This document shows positions 27,923-38,298 of a stretch of 64,000 bases of DNA, in pieces. Below the pieces are notes generated by a model. It was not told the origin of the DNA. It did no database searches and saw nothing but the letters and a program-made list of their open reading frames with translations. This DNA comes from Tritrichomonas musculus (Eukaryota; Parabasalia; Tritrichomonadida; Tritrichomonadidae): positions 1,736,001 through 1,800,000 of the forward strand of contig JAPFFF010000006.1 of assembly GCA_039105265.1 (NCBI GenBank), in the 5' to 3' direction. Every line of letters starts with the position of its first letter. The stretch's first letter is position 1. The position numbers and the translations under genes are program-made.

Positions 27923-28891
27923 ATGTTAAAGCAATCGGATTTCCCACATGAAAAAGTAACAGAATCAATTGGCAATGAGAGGTATATTGACGATTTAGAT
28001 GATCTTATCCCAAAACGTGAGTACACACGAGATGATCCAGATTTTAAAAGATATTTCACGCCAAGTGCTTTTGATCCGCCTAAAGAACATATCATTAAAC
28101 CTATTTCTGATGAATATCTTAACCATCTTAATTCTTGTGCAAGAACTGAACGTTTTAAAAATGAGCCAAAAGTTGAGCATAGAAGCTCGCAACGTTTTTA
28201 TTCAAAACCAAAAATTCGAGCAATACCAAAAAGTCAATTATCAAAATCAAATTACGTAATTACCACTCCTCTGGATGATCTTCAGAATAGGCGAAAGTTA
28301 GCAAACTATATGGAAAAGAGTGAAAATCAGACATCTTATTATTGGAATCCTGAGTATAAAGAGCCTCCTATTATCAAGAAAAATACCTACGAAGGGCCTC
28401 AAAGTCATCCAAAAAAGCCACGTAAAAATACTGCTTACATTGATAGAAAAGAAACTAGGTCAGTTAGACTCCGGAATCAAGCTGTCAAACAAAAACTTGC
28501 TGTAATTAATGAAAGACAATATCAAAAAGAAATGGAAGACAAAATGTATTTTGATCATTCAATGAAAGTTAATAAGGAAATGACGCCTTATATTAATTTT
28601 GTTAATTCTCTTGAAAAGATCCCCCCAGGTGGCGTTGAAAAGAAATTAAAAGACGCAAGAAAAGCTGAACGGAAAAATGCAAATGGTCTTAAAGAATCTA
28701 TTTCTATTGCAAAAGAAGCACCGCTCATTTCTTTGCGAGAAGCTGTCTTTGTTGAACTAAAGAGTGAGCTCAATAAAATGACTAAAGAAGAAAAAGAAGA
28801 AAAAGAAAAAATTGAGAAAGAAAAGTATGAAAATAGAGGCAAATACAAAGCAAAATGCTTTGAATTGTGGAATCCAGATCTAAATTGCTAA
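27923..28891 (+). CDS. Charged, coiled-coil-prone uncharacterised protein
   Basis: 322 residues, rich in Lys, Glu and Pro. The N-terminal 170 residues are extended with repeated KPKxR/KKP phrases and a YYWNPEYK motif; residues about 180-310 are helical (RLRNQAVKQKLAVINERQYQ, EELNKMTKEEKEEKEKIEKE-like run near the end). No known domain was recognised. It lies between a C2-like gene and the flagellar RSPH9 gene; a cytoskeletal role would be in keeping with its composition but is not shown. Confidence 0.75.
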   Translation: MLKQSDFPHEKVTESIGNERYIDDLDDLIPKREYTRDDPDFKRYFTPSAFDPPKEHIIKPISDEYLNHLNSCARTERFKNEPKVEHRSSQRFYSKPKIRAIPKSQLSKSNYVITTPLDDLQNRRKLANYMEKSENQTSYYWNPEYKEPPIIKKNTYEGPQSHPKKPRKNTAYIDRKETRSVRLRNQAVKQKLAVINERQYQKEMEDKMYFDHSMKVNKEMTPYINFVNSLEKIPPGGVEKKLKDARKAERKNANGLKESISIAKEAPLISLREAVFVELKSELNKMTKEEKEEKEKIEKEKYENRGKYKAKCFELWNPDLNC

Positions 28892-29087
28892 ATTATGAAA
28901 TGTTTTTTAAAAATTATCATGTTTAATCTTTACAAAATATTTTTTCTTTTTAAACATACGTATTTTATTTTAGTTTTAGCATGATCTGCTTGGATTCAAC
29001 CTTAATAAACCTATTTGTTGAGAAATAAAAAAAAATATTTTTTAAATTATTTAGTTTATATCATTTTAAGAAAAAAAAATTAAACTT

Positions 29088-29891
29088 TCACTGAATATTC
29101 TTAGATGAATCTTTCAATTCTGATCTTTGAGATATAAAATCAGAAGTATCAGGAATAGCTATTCCTCTTCCAAAATACATATTACAAAAATGATCATTCT
29201 GCCAGTTGAATACAAATCCGGGCCATTTGAGAGATCTGATCTGAACATTGTCACTGTCACCTGAATATACAAAGGACCAATTTGTAAAATCGTCTACTGG
29301 TTCAAGGAAATCAAGTGCTGGATTTGACATTGCCTTTTCAAGGAGAGACATCTCAGTTTCTCTATTCCTCCAACATCTAAAGTCAGATAATTTAACTTTA
29401 TCATATGTTATTCCTGTCCACATTGGATTTGGAAGAACAAAATCAAGAGCTGTATGAAGTAAAAATCCACGTGGAATTAAAAGGCAATGTTCTGCTATAT
29501 CTGAAACAATTGCGGAAAGTCTTAATTCTTCGCTTACAATACGTCCTGATGGAAGAGTGAATTCACTTATTAATGAGCCTGTTAGTGGAGATTGTAATAA
29601 AATAACTTCATTGCGTGTTTCTTTGTCAATTCCAACAAGAGAATACCATGTTGTTGCATCTTGCGAACAATAGTAAACAGATGGCATGTATTTGTTGATT
29701 TCGGTTGAAAAAGCTATATAATAATCTTGATTGATAGCAAGAATCTTTCCAAGAAAGAAAATTGAATCGCATTTCATTTGATTTTGAAGAAGGCGAAGAG
29801 AGCATTCAATTCGCTTTGTTTCGATCTGTGAAAGAGAAAGTCCTTGGTTTGGGAGATTTTCAATGCATTCAACGAGTTGACTAACTTCCAT
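29088..29891 (-). CDS. RSPH9: Radial spoke head protein 9 homologue
   Basis: 267 residues (human RSPH9 has 276). The N-terminal region has the family's CDSIFFLGKILAINQDYYIA (human: DRVLFWGRILGLVADYYIA), the middle has LIPRG and the C-terminal half has SLLEKAMSNPALDFLEPVDD (human: TLLEKADLDPSLDFMDSLE) and RSLKWPGFVF near residues 218-227 (human: RSLLWPGLTF) followed by a MYFGRG stretch. RSPH9 is a subunit of the radial spoke head in 9+2 axonemes, transmitting signals from the central pair to dynein arms. Its presence shows a motile-flagellum organism. No Initiator consensus was found near the start. Confidence 0.9.
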   Translation of the reverse strand: MEVSQLVECIENLPNQGLSLSQIETKRIECSLRLLQNQMKCDSIFFLGKILAINQDYYIAFSTEINKYMPSVYYCSQDATTWYSLVGIDKETRNEVILLQSPLTGSLISEFTLPSGRIVSEELRLSAIVSDIAEHCLLIPRGFLLHTALDFVLPNPMWTGITYDKVKLSDFRCWRNRETEMSLLEKAMSNPALDFLEPVDDFTNWSFVYSGDSDNVQIRSLKWPGFVFNWQNDHFCNMYFGRGIAIPDTSDFISQRSELKDSSKNIQ

Positions 29892-30541
29892 ATCTTCTAG
29901 TTTCTGTTTACAAACTATAATCTAACGGATTTTATTCAATATTTAAAAATGTTTTTTTCACTTAAAAGAATTGATAAATATCTATTTTAAGGAATTGTAT
30001 ATGTGTTATGTCAGAATGTATTATTTAGAAATGAGTAGTCATCTATTAATAACTATTTTTGAGTATTGTTTGCCAATTCCTCCATTTTATTAACGAACAT
30101 CAACTTTTTCAATAGCTTTGACTATTTTTAAACTGAAATTACTATTTCTTTGACACATATTAAATTATAGTTTTAACAAAGTTTTTATATGTATCATTAT
30201 CAATATTAGCAGTAAAAAATAATGGCCGAGATTCTAATATCATATATTTCTTATATCATTATTTTTCATATTCATATTTCATGTAAAATCTATTTTAATT
30301 GGATAATTTCCTCTTTATTGATCAATAAATTGCATGCTTTAATTAATCATTTGATAATTTTTTCTTCTTCTTCTTTGAGATATTCAATAATTAAAATTTG
30401 TTTAATTGACGATTGATATTGGTTTAAATATTCCAATGATGTCATAGAAAAATTTCAATGAGCTACAAAATGGAGCCAGATTTTAAACGGCCTGCAGTTT
30501 GCAAGCGCAGATATATAAAATTCAATTTAATATTATAATAA
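29892..30541. promoter_or_regulatory. Divergent intergenic region
   Basis: 650 bp containing promoters of RSPH9 (left) and the FANCD2-like gene (right). A GC-richer patch at about 30488-30512 (CCTGCAG, AAGCGCAGAT) sits 30-50 bp upstream of the right-hand ATG; AAGCGCAGAT recurs at 38193-38202 in another intergenic region. The small frame at 30222-30416 is hydrophobic and AT-driven and is not called. Confidence 0.4.
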
Positions 30542-33500
30542 ATGCCACCTCGCAAAGTTAAATCGGGTGCATTATTTAAAAAAAGTAAAAATCAAGTTTC
30601 TCTTACTTCACTATTAAATAATTTTTTGGATCCCAATTTATCGCAAGCTGAGATTACTCAAAATGCGTTTACAATTCAACTTCAACTAGCAAAATGTTTG
30701 TCATCTCGTCAAGTACAAAAAAGCAGAAATTTATTAACCAAAGCCACTAACATGAATCTTAATGATAATACCAATACAGATCAAAAAGAAGACAGCACAG
30801 ATAGTGATAGTGAATATTTTCAGGATGAACTTCGGACTAAAAAAAGAAAAACAAAAGAACAATTTGATCAAAAAGCACAAGATAAATTTGCTGAAAAGGC
30901 AATTTCAATAATTGCACATTTCCTTACGCCATCAAATCAATTCAATGAAAACGAAGAGATAGCTCAAAATATATTAACAATAATGAATTTTATTCCTTCA
31001 CTTCTTCAAAAAGTTGATTCAAGTGATCAAGCATATATTCAAAATCTTCTTCAACAAATTGATCCAAATGTTCCAGCTTTATTTGAGCTTCAAATTCCTC
31101 TTTTGCACTCAATATCTGAAATATCACATGGACCGCAGCTTTCTGCTAGTTTTCAGGAAAAAATGAAATCATTTATTAAACCGAATTCAACAATATCATC
31201 ATCATTGCTAAATATTTGTATTTTTAACTTTGAATTTCAAAAAAATTACCAGTATCAATGGGCAGAAATTATAAGAATGGTCTTCCTATCATCAAACCGC
31301 CAAGAGCTTTTAAACTCCTCTCTGCTTCTTAAGTCAAAAAGAACTTGTAGTAATGAGCTATGTATTATGCTTTGCAGAGTATTACAGCAGCAAAAGCAAG
31401 ATCAAAGAGAAAATTTGGATAAACTAGACTTTTTTTTAATACTGATTATAAGTTCAATCAATTCTATTGCTACGAATAAACTTCTTAAATTTTTAGCAAA
31501 TAACAATCGATTAAATGAACTAACTATCAAAAATTGTCCACTTCAAATAGTCCCAATGAACAACATAATTGACGCTATTTACTCGATAAGTTCATCTAAG
31601 TTTTTAAATGCAACAAATGACCAAATGAAAGAACTCTCAAGAATCATTTCAGAGATTTTTATTTGTTCCGAAAATTCTGAAATTTTAACCTTTGCTTTAT
31701 TTAATGAAGATGAAAACAAAATTTTACTTGAATCAACAATTAATGCAATATCAATTTCTTCAAAGGAAGCTCCACAACTTTTTATATCAAATTTTGATTC
31801 AGTTGGTGTTCTTTATACCGTATCAAAACAAATTGCTGGTCGTTTAATCAAGCCAATTCTCAAATTAGCAACAATTTTTACTCAATTATTCGATTCAATC
31901 GTAATTTATCTCAAAAAGTTAACCATTCAACCATCAGGAACATTTATTGCAATTGACTCTCTTTGCTCGCTTCTTAAAGATTTAGCCGAACAACAGCAAG
32001 TCCAACAACAGCAGCAAAATCAAGAAAACAAAAGAAATAAAAGATACAAAAAAAAACAAACAAATAAAAATCTTTTAGTTGAAGAAAATCAATCCAATTC
32101 AATTGAAATGCAATTACAAGTAGTTGAAATTTTGGGTGATCTCTGTTCTTCATCACAATATATGCGACATATTATTTTTCAAAGACTTTCAAATATTGTA
32201 TCTTATCTTTCAGAAAAAGTTCGAATAAAGGTTAAAAAAATTGCAAATAAGTATAAAGAATTATCATTAAATCCAGATCTTTTCCTTGATTTAGTTAGTG
32301 ATAAACTTGTTGATGAATCAAATCAGATTGATGATGATGTATTTCCAAATTCGACCAATTTTGTATTTGCTAAAGAATATCCAGCATCAGAACTTCAATT
32401 ATTAATTTCATTAGGTGAACCACCAAGCGATTTTTTCTATTTTGTTGATTTTCAAGATAGTAATTTTCGAGTTGATTTTCATTTTGCTCTCCAGCTAGCA
32501 TTAAGGGCTGATGTTTATGCTGTTTTATCTCCATTTAATAATGATGCGTTTATTATATTCAGCGAATATTTAAAGGCAATTGATTACATCGCATCTGAAG
32601 AAGAAAGGAAAATTATTTCTGAATGGTGTAGTTTGCGGCTTGATGATACATTTGTTCGAAATGTCATATTTGAAGAACGATATGATGATCCACTTCTTTT
32701 ATATACGATTCTTCGTCAAATAAACACATCATCCACTTTTTCAATTAAAAACGATAATGAAATAATAATGTCATGTAGAAAATTGTTTATTAAAACAGCT
32801 GAATGTGATTGTGGTATTCCTAAATTAAATTTAGTTAAACATCATCGAAAATGTAAATTTCTTCCTAAAGAAGCATTTTATGATATTTACGATCAATTTA
32901 AAGAGGAATTGACCTTCCATATAGGTCAATTTTGTGAATATCAAAATCCAAATGATTTTTTCGATTTTGGTTTCTTTGTAGATGAGATGAAAAAAGTTAT
33001 TATGGGAAATGCTATAACTGGCCGTCATTGTCAATCATATCTTGAAATTTTTGAGAAGTCACTTCCAGTTAGTTCTGAATCAGCCATGAAAATGTTTGAT
33101 TTATTAGCCACGCTAAAATTTGCTGATTTTAAATTATTTTCTACCATTTTGGAACTAACTTTTTCTAAGTCGCCTAAAGATGACGCTTTTGTAAAAGCAA
33201 ATTTGTTATTGTCTTGCGTGAAAGGGGAAAATCAAACTGTGTTGGTCAGGAAAGAGACGTTGAAGAATGCGGTCTTGATTCAGTTGAGTAAGTTTATTTC
33301 ATCTGTAGCGACTGATGATGATAATGACGATGAAAGCTACGACCAAATGATGAGTTTGCTTTGTGATTTAATGAATTTTAATCAATTGAATCAGGCGGTC
33401 TGTTTTTCTATTTTTAAAAGTATAAATATCATCATTAAATTATTTAATGATAATTTAAACAAAAGTAGAAAAAGTGACAAAAATTTAGGAACATCAAATT

Positions 33501-34036
33501 TTTTCAATTTTGACAAATTTATAAAATTTAAAAATATTTGTGAGAATTGGTTTTCAATTAATAAACCAAAAATTGGAGTTAAAAGAATTGCAACTTGTTC
33601 AGCTTACTTGCAAATGGCTGAGAATGTATTCAATAAGCAAAATAATGATGATGAGGACGACGATGACGACTTAAATAATAATCATAACAATAACGAAATA
33701 CGTGATTTCGGTCCTGAATTTGATGTTTTGTTTGAAAAGCTTCAGAATGATGAAATTGATAAAGATGGTGACGACGAAATAAATATTGAAGAACTCCTTT
33801 CAATGAACGATAATAATGACAATTTAAAGAAAAAGAAGAAGAAGAAAGACAAAAAATTACCACATTTTGTACCAAGAAAATGGAGAAGTAAATCGAGATG
33901 GATTGATGAAGGACTTAAAGAAGTAACTGATAGTGATGATAATTTTGCTGATCTAGAAGATTTCGTAGTTGAAAATTCACCACCACAATCTGATAGAAAT
34001 GATGATGATGATGTCGATGCCGATGATGATTCATAA
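30542..34036 (+). CDS. FANCD2-like alpha-solenoid protein with acidic tail
   Basis: 1164 residues. A basic, low-complexity N-terminus is followed by a long all-helical HEAT-like solenoid and a C-terminal acidic Asp/Asn tail. Several stretches are colinear with the Fanconi protein FANCD2 as I recall it: FFLILIISSINSIATNKLLK (FANCD2 LVMLFIIYSTNTQTKKYID), LSRIISEIFICSENSEILTF, then ESTINAISISSKEAP and VSKQIAGRLIKPILKLATIF, and SIVIYLKKL at about 453-460, which falls where FANCD2 has LVIRKQL with its monoubiquitinated lysine; Lys458 or Lys459 would be the counterpart. FANCD2 with FANCI forms a DNA clamp in interstrand-crosslink repair. The paralogue FANCI, a condensin-type or another solenoid cannot be excluded without a profile search. 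Poly-Gln/Asn inserts are typical of this genome. Confidence 0.55.
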   Translation: MPPRKVKSGALFKKSKNQVSLTSLLNNFLDPNLSQAEITQNAFTIQLQLAKCLSSRQVQKSRNLLTKATNMNLNDNTNTDQKEDSTDSDSEYFQDELRTKKRKTKEQFDQKAQDKFAEKAISIIAHFLTPSNQFNENEEIAQNILTIMNFIPSLLQKVDSSDQAYIQNLLQQIDPNVPALFELQIPLLHSISEISHGPQLSASFQEKMKSFIKPNSTISSSLLNICIFNFEFQKNYQYQWAEIIRMVFLSSNRQELLNSSLLLKSKRTCSNELCIMLCRVLQQQKQDQRENLDKLDFFLILIISSINSIATNKLLKFLANNNRLNELTIKNCPLQIVPMNNIIDAIYSISSSKFLNATNDQMKELSRIISEIFICSENSEILTFALFNEDENKILLESTINAISISSKEAPQLFISNFDSVGVLYTVSKQIAGRLIKPILKLATIFTQLFDSIVIYLKKLTIQPSGTFIAIDSLCSLLKDLAEQQQVQQQQQNQENKRNKRYKKKQTNKNLLVEENQSNSIEMQLQVVEILGDLCSSSQYMRHIIFQRLSNIVSYLSEKVRIKVKKIANKYKELSLNPDLFLDLVSDKLVDESNQIDDDVFPNSTNFVFAKEYPASELQLLISLGEPPSDFFYFVDFQDSNFRVDFHFALQLALRADVYAVLSPFNNDAFIIFSEYLKAIDYIASEEERKIISEWCSLRLDDTFVRNVIFEERYDDPLLLYTILRQINTSSTFSIKNDNEIIMSCRKLFIKTAECDCGIPKLNLVKHHRKCKFLPKEAFYDIYDQFKEELTFHIGQFCEYQNPNDFFDFGFFVDEMKKVIMGNAITGRHCQSYLEIFEKSLPVSSESAMKMFDLLATLKFADFKLFSTILELTFSKSPKDDAFVKANLLLSCVKGENQTVLVRKETLKNAVLIQLSKFISSVATDDDNDDESYDQMMSLLCDLMNFNQLNQAVCFSIFKSINIIIKLFNDNLNKSRKSDKNLGTSNFFNFDKFIKFKNICENWFSINKPKIGVKRIATCSAYLQMAENVFNKQNNDDEDDDDDLNNNHNNNEIRDFGPEFDVLFEKLQNDEIDKDGDDEINIEELLSMNDNNDNLKKKKKKKDKKLPHFVPRKWRSKSRWIDEGLKEVTDSDDNFADLEDFVVENSPPQSDRNDDDDVDADDDS

Positions 34037-34782
34037 TTGTTTCTAAATAGTTGTGTCTGTTTGTATTTTTTATGTTAAAGAATTTTATTATTTATTATTT
34101 TTTAATGATTTTTCAAATTCGCTTTTTTTTTTGAGGAATTCTTTATAGCACATGCAACTTTTTCAGAAGAAAATAATCGTACATTTTTTCGAGCTTTATT
34201 TTACATAGAAAAGATTAAAAGTTCCTTGTATTTTTTATTGATTTCTTAATTTATGCCATTTAGAGAATATGTTAAACGCGAAATAATCGAAAATTTTCAA
34301 AAATGAGATTATTATTTGATTAATATTTATTCTTAAAAATGGTTGATTTAGATAATCAAATGGCTTAATGGGCTTCCTACATTGATATAATTTAGGATTT
34401 AATGGTTAAAATCAGTATTAAATAAGAAAACAAATACTTTTAAATTATCTAAAAGGAATAAAAAAAGCATGAATAGGGGGTCATGCTATTTGGTTTAAAA
34501 ATAATAAATTTTAATTTCTCAAAAAGTTTATTTAGACCATATATGCATACAAAAAGTTCTCTGTGCTAAAAAAATACACCCTTTTTTTTTATCACAAAAA
34601 ATTGTAAACTTTTTCTGAAATCACATTGAATTAATTCTAAAGGTAGTAATATGAATTAAAAACAAAAGAGGTTATTATAAAAATATATTTTTAGTAACAT
34701 AACAAGATGTTTAAAAAAAGATTTTATCTCTCATGATAATTATTTTTAATAGTCTTGATATATGTCATTCGAATAATTGAAC
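34037..34782. other. Convergent intergenic region
   Basis: About 750 bp of 3' flank for two convergent genes. AT-rich; no gene or inverted-repeat pair recognised. Confidence 0.55.
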
Positions 34783-36213
34783 TCAACAAGATTTAAAATA
34801 CTCTTGAAGTCTAGAAATAAGAACTTTGATATGTCCAATTTCATGGTTATTTGAATCTTCATCGATGATTGCGTTTTCAAGTATTTCTAAAATATCTAAT
34901 GTATCGAAAAGTATCATTATTTGTTTTTTAAATTGTTCATTTGAATTCCTATCAAAAGTATTGATAAATATTGATGAAATAAGATTAACAACATCAGTTT
35001 GTCCAATACTTATAAAATCAAATAAAAATTTTAAAATTTTCTCGTTCATCAATATTTCAATTTGAATTGAATTTAATCGTTTAATTAATTCTCCGAACAC
35101 AGTTGTTAAACCTTCTTTAACAATGAAAGTTAATGGTTCTACATTGGTGAAAAGATCTGTTTTAACTATTTCTGCAACAATCTGTTGAATTATTTGTTCG
35201 TTCGACCTGTAAATCAATGACTTTATGACATCTATGCAATATAGGCATAATTTTTCATCGCACCATTGAAAAGTGCGTAACAATGATTCGATCACATTAT
35301 ATTCATAAAACTTTTCAGGAGGAAAATTAGTTTCATTTATGCACTGAAGTAAAATTTTTGCAGATAAAAGCCGTATATTTTGTTCTTTGTCGAGCATTTT
35401 TTTCGAAAGTACAAATATATAATTATTAGATGAGAAAAGAATAACTTTATCTGGATAATTTTTAAACAAATTGAAAATTCCATCAAGTCCATATTCATTA
35501 ACTGGTAAGAAATCTCCATAAAAAGCAAGAAATGCTAATTTTTCCATATGATTATGGGAAAGATTATCGATGAAATAATCGTTTTTTATAGAAAATGCAT
35601 TTCCAAAAAGCCTAGCTATTGTGATATTTGTTCTTTCCTCTTTTGTTAAGTATGAATTAGCCAATTCAAATAATTCAGAAGTAATCATTATATTTAGTAT
35701 TTCATCCCCTAATTTTAGTGAATACAGTCCTATAGAAAAGCATAAATTAACGACAATATCTTCTTTTTGTTTTTTTATGATTTCGCATAAATGATAAAAA
35801 AAATCAAAATCAATTAGTGCTTGAATAAAAGCTGGAGAGTTTTGAATGCATTGAATTATATAACATAATGATTCTAGAACAAAATATTGAGTGCAATCAT
35901 TTAATGCAAAGTGTAGTAATATCAAAAGGTGATTTGGGTTCATATTACTTATTAATTGATAAGGAGATTTATTTAATAAATCACAAAATGAAAAAATCGC
36001 ATATATCTGCATTTCATCGATTTCATCTTCCATTCTTTTCAAACAATCTTTAATAATGTGAGGATCATTTGTTATATGATTTTGTCCAAGTTCTTTTAAA
36101 TTTTGATAATTTTCTTCAAAATTGTTGCTCATAAAGCTCGTATCAATTTCATTAGCTTCAATATTAGGATATAATTCAGATATAGTGGGATTTGATAGAA
36201 TTTTGTAAAGCAT
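34783..36213 (-). CDS. Armadillo/HEAT-type solenoid protein
   Basis: 476 residues of helical repeats spaced by about 40 residues, with the ARM-like phrasing (SLCYIIQCIQNSPAFIQALI, VVNLCFSIGLYSLKLGDEIL, RLLSAKILLQCINETNFPPE, CLYCIDVIKSLIYRSNEQII). No N-terminal importin-beta-binding segment or catalytic domain is visible. Trichomonads have a large family of short ARM proteins of this kind, and their partners are generally unknown. The neighbour on the same strand, 121 bp upstream, is the Stealth gene. Confidence 0.75.
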   Translation of the reverse strand: MLYKILSNPTISELYPNIEANEIDTSFMSNNFEENYQNLKELGQNHITNDPHIIKDCLKRMEDEIDEMQIYAIFSFCDLLNKSPYQLISNMNPNHLLILLHFALNDCTQYFVLESLCYIIQCIQNSPAFIQALIDFDFFYHLCEIIKKQKEDIVVNLCFSIGLYSLKLGDEILNIMITSELFELANSYLTKEERTNITIARLFGNAFSIKNDYFIDNLSHNHMEKLAFLAFYGDFLPVNEYGLDGIFNLFKNYPDKVILFSSNNYIFVLSKKMLDKEQNIRLLSAKILLQCINETNFPPEKFYEYNVIESLLRTFQWCDEKLCLYCIDVIKSLIYRSNEQIIQQIVAEIVKTDLFTNVEPLTFIVKEGLTTVFGELIKRLNSIQIEILMNEKILKFLFDFISIGQTDVVNLISSIFINTFDRNSNEQFKKQIMILFDTLDILEILENAIIDEDSNNHEIGHIKVLISRLQEYFKSC

Positions 36214-36333
36214 TCACAAATAAGAATTGACTCTATATTTGGCTGTTAAAAATTAGTCAAAAAACATAATGAAGAAAAAAAATTAATTTGATTACTCTAA
36301 CTAATATTTTAATATAATTACAAATATAACATG

Positions 36334-37713
36334 TTATATTTCAAATGATGACTTTCTAGGCATGTATTTCTTCAAGAATTGGACAGCTGCTTTCCTAACA
36401 TAATTCGATGTCCTTTCACCACTATTCAAGCAAAATGAGTTAAATATAGAGTGATTGAATAATTTGATTTTATCTGGAAAGAATGAATCTAAGGAAATAA
36501 ATTGTGTAGCATTAGAATCAAAATTAGGTTCTGCCATTCCTAGACCACATCCAACAAAAATAGACATTGAAGGTATGTTAACGTCGGTATAATCACGGAA
36601 ATGGTGTGTTTCAAGGCTCTCTAATTCTTCGGGAAAAGCTTCCCACATGAAATCAATTAGCGATTTTGTAAATGGCATGTAGCCATGAGCTGTTCTATAA
36701 TTAACAGTTTTGTTAAATTTTTCTGTAAATACGTCATAAGAATGAAAAGATGTTAATCGATACTGGTACGATCCCATATCATTTCTTATCGATTTCCTTC
36801 TTGCAATTGAATCTGTTTCATCCTTAAAGTTAGACCAGTTGTATACTGTAACTGGGATTAATGGCTTACCCTCATTCGTGAAAAAATCTGAAGGATTGCA
36901 TGGTTTGCCAATAAATACGTCATCATTTAAGTAGATAAAATGCTCTGACAGACCAGGAATTCGAGATAAATGAAATTCTATATTATTGGAATTATAGGTT
37001 GGAAGATTTTTCGTTGGAATAATTGTTGTATGATTTACAAAAGCCAGCTTAGGATGATTTAGATTGATCCAGCTGGGAACTTGATTATCAGTAACAATAT
37101 AAACTTTATTATACCAAGGGATATATTTTTCTATACCTCTTAAATTGTATTTAAGCTCTCCTATATCAAGATATCGTGATTTCTCTGTTGATCTAACTAC
37201 TCTTACTCTTTTTTTCGATTCAAGAAGGTGCCTCTTTGAAAGCCAGTTGAAATCACTCCCATTTACCCATGTATAAACAATATCTATTGGGAATTCTTTT
37301 TTATTTGCACGTTCATTGCTTAATTTAATAAGAAAATCTAATTCTGGTGTCCTTTTAGGTGTAGGTGTTGGTTCAGGAGTCAAGGTCATTGTCATCGGAG
37401 GCCTGGGAATATATTTACTAGGAGTTGCACGTGGAGTTCGTTTTGGTGCTTGTGTAGATGAGGGATGCAAATCTGATTGAATATTTGAATTAATGCTGTT
37501 TCCATTTAATTCAACTTTGTTACTTTGTTGAGAAAAAATTTTCGAATCAAGGAGCTTATTTGCAAAATTTGGGACAGTTTTTCTTTTTTGATAAGAAAAA
37601 TTAAAAAATAATATAACTACGAATGATAATAAACAAATAATTAAAAAAAAGCGGAGTGGAAACGATTTATTAAAAGGAGTTCTCCAACGATTCATTCTTT
37701 GTTTTTTCATCAT
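36334..37713 (-). CDS. Stealth-family hexose-1-phosphate transferase (GNPTAB-like), type II membrane
   Basis: 459 residues. A short basic cytoplasmic tail, one transmembrane helix (about 20-39) and a Pro/Thr-rich stalk (about 85-125) precede the Stealth domain: CR1 IDIVYTWVNGSD (143-154); CR2 (about 178-290) with ELKYNLRGIEKYIPW, KVYIVTDNQVPSW and LNDDVFIGKP; CR3 (about 342-385) with HGYMPFTKSLIDFMWEAFP and THHFRDYTD. Stealth proteins transfer sugar-1-phosphate; animal GNPTAB makes the GlcNAc-1-phosphate that marks lysosomal enzymes, while bacterial ones build capsules. A Golgi type II layout and eukaryotic context suggest protein or glycan phosphoglycosylation here. The protein starts with two Met; either could be used. 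Confidence 0.93.
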   Translation of the reverse strand: MMKKQRMNRWRTPFNKSFPLRFFLIICLLSFVVILFFNFSYQKRKTVPNFANKLLDSKIFSQQSNKVELNGNSINSNIQSDLHPSSTQAPKRTPRATPSKYIPRPPMTMTLTPEPTPTPKRTPELDFLIKLSNERANKKEFPIDIVYTWVNGSDFNWLSKRHLLESKKRVRVVRSTEKSRYLDIGELKYNLRGIEKYIPWYNKVYIVTDNQVPSWINLNHPKLAFVNHTTIIPTKNLPTYNSNNIEFHLSRIPGLSEHFIYLNDDVFIGKPCNPSDFFTNEGKPLIPVTVYNWSNFKDETDSIARRKSIRNDMGSYQYRLTSFHSYDVFTEKFNKTVNYRTAHGYMPFTKSLIDFMWEAFPEELESLETHHFRDYTDVNIPSMSIFVGCGLGMAEPNFDSNATQFISLDSFFPDKIKLFNHSIFNSFCLNSGERTSNYVRKAAVQFLKKYMPRKSSFEI

Positions 37714-38298
37714 TTTGTTGTTGAGGTATCGTGACTTTTGAAAAAGTTCATTTCTTAGAAAAATTTGAAATCCTTTGTTTACTTAACTTTTTTGAAAATA
37801 ATTCGGTAATATATCTCCATAATTTAATAATTTTCTAAAATTTATATATTTTTTGGTATAATTGCTTTTTATTAACTTTAAATTTTATACTTATTCAATT
37901 TGAAAATGTAGCTTATATGTAGTTTCCTTTCTTTAACAAGAAACTTGCTCCGCCGTTTATAAAAAAAATCTATTTTAACAAAACAAATAAATGATGAAAA
38001 CAATAATAATAAAAAGCGGTGAAACAAACAAATAAAAAAACGATGAATAAATATCACAGAAATGCAAAATCTCAAGATATCAAAAAGAAAAATATATAAT
38101 TTAATTATAACCATATTGTGTTCATAATTGGAAATAAAGGAATAGTATTTTTATTAATAGAAGTTTAATGTAACTAAGTTTTTTCTAAGTTGAAGCGCAG
38201 ATCCACTTTGGTGAAGCCTGCGCTCCTCGCAGTTGAGTCAATAATTTGATGCTTGTACACAAACTAATATATCAGAAATTATTACAAATTATCATGAA
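37714..38298. other. Intergenic region with GC-rich stem-loop
   Basis: About 580 bp. A strikingly GC-rich island at about 38190-38230 contains a perfect 7-bp stem AGCGCAG (38194-38200) with CTGCGCT (38218-38224). It lies about 100 bp before the transposase-like pseudogene and could be part of that element's 5' region. Confidence 0.5.
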
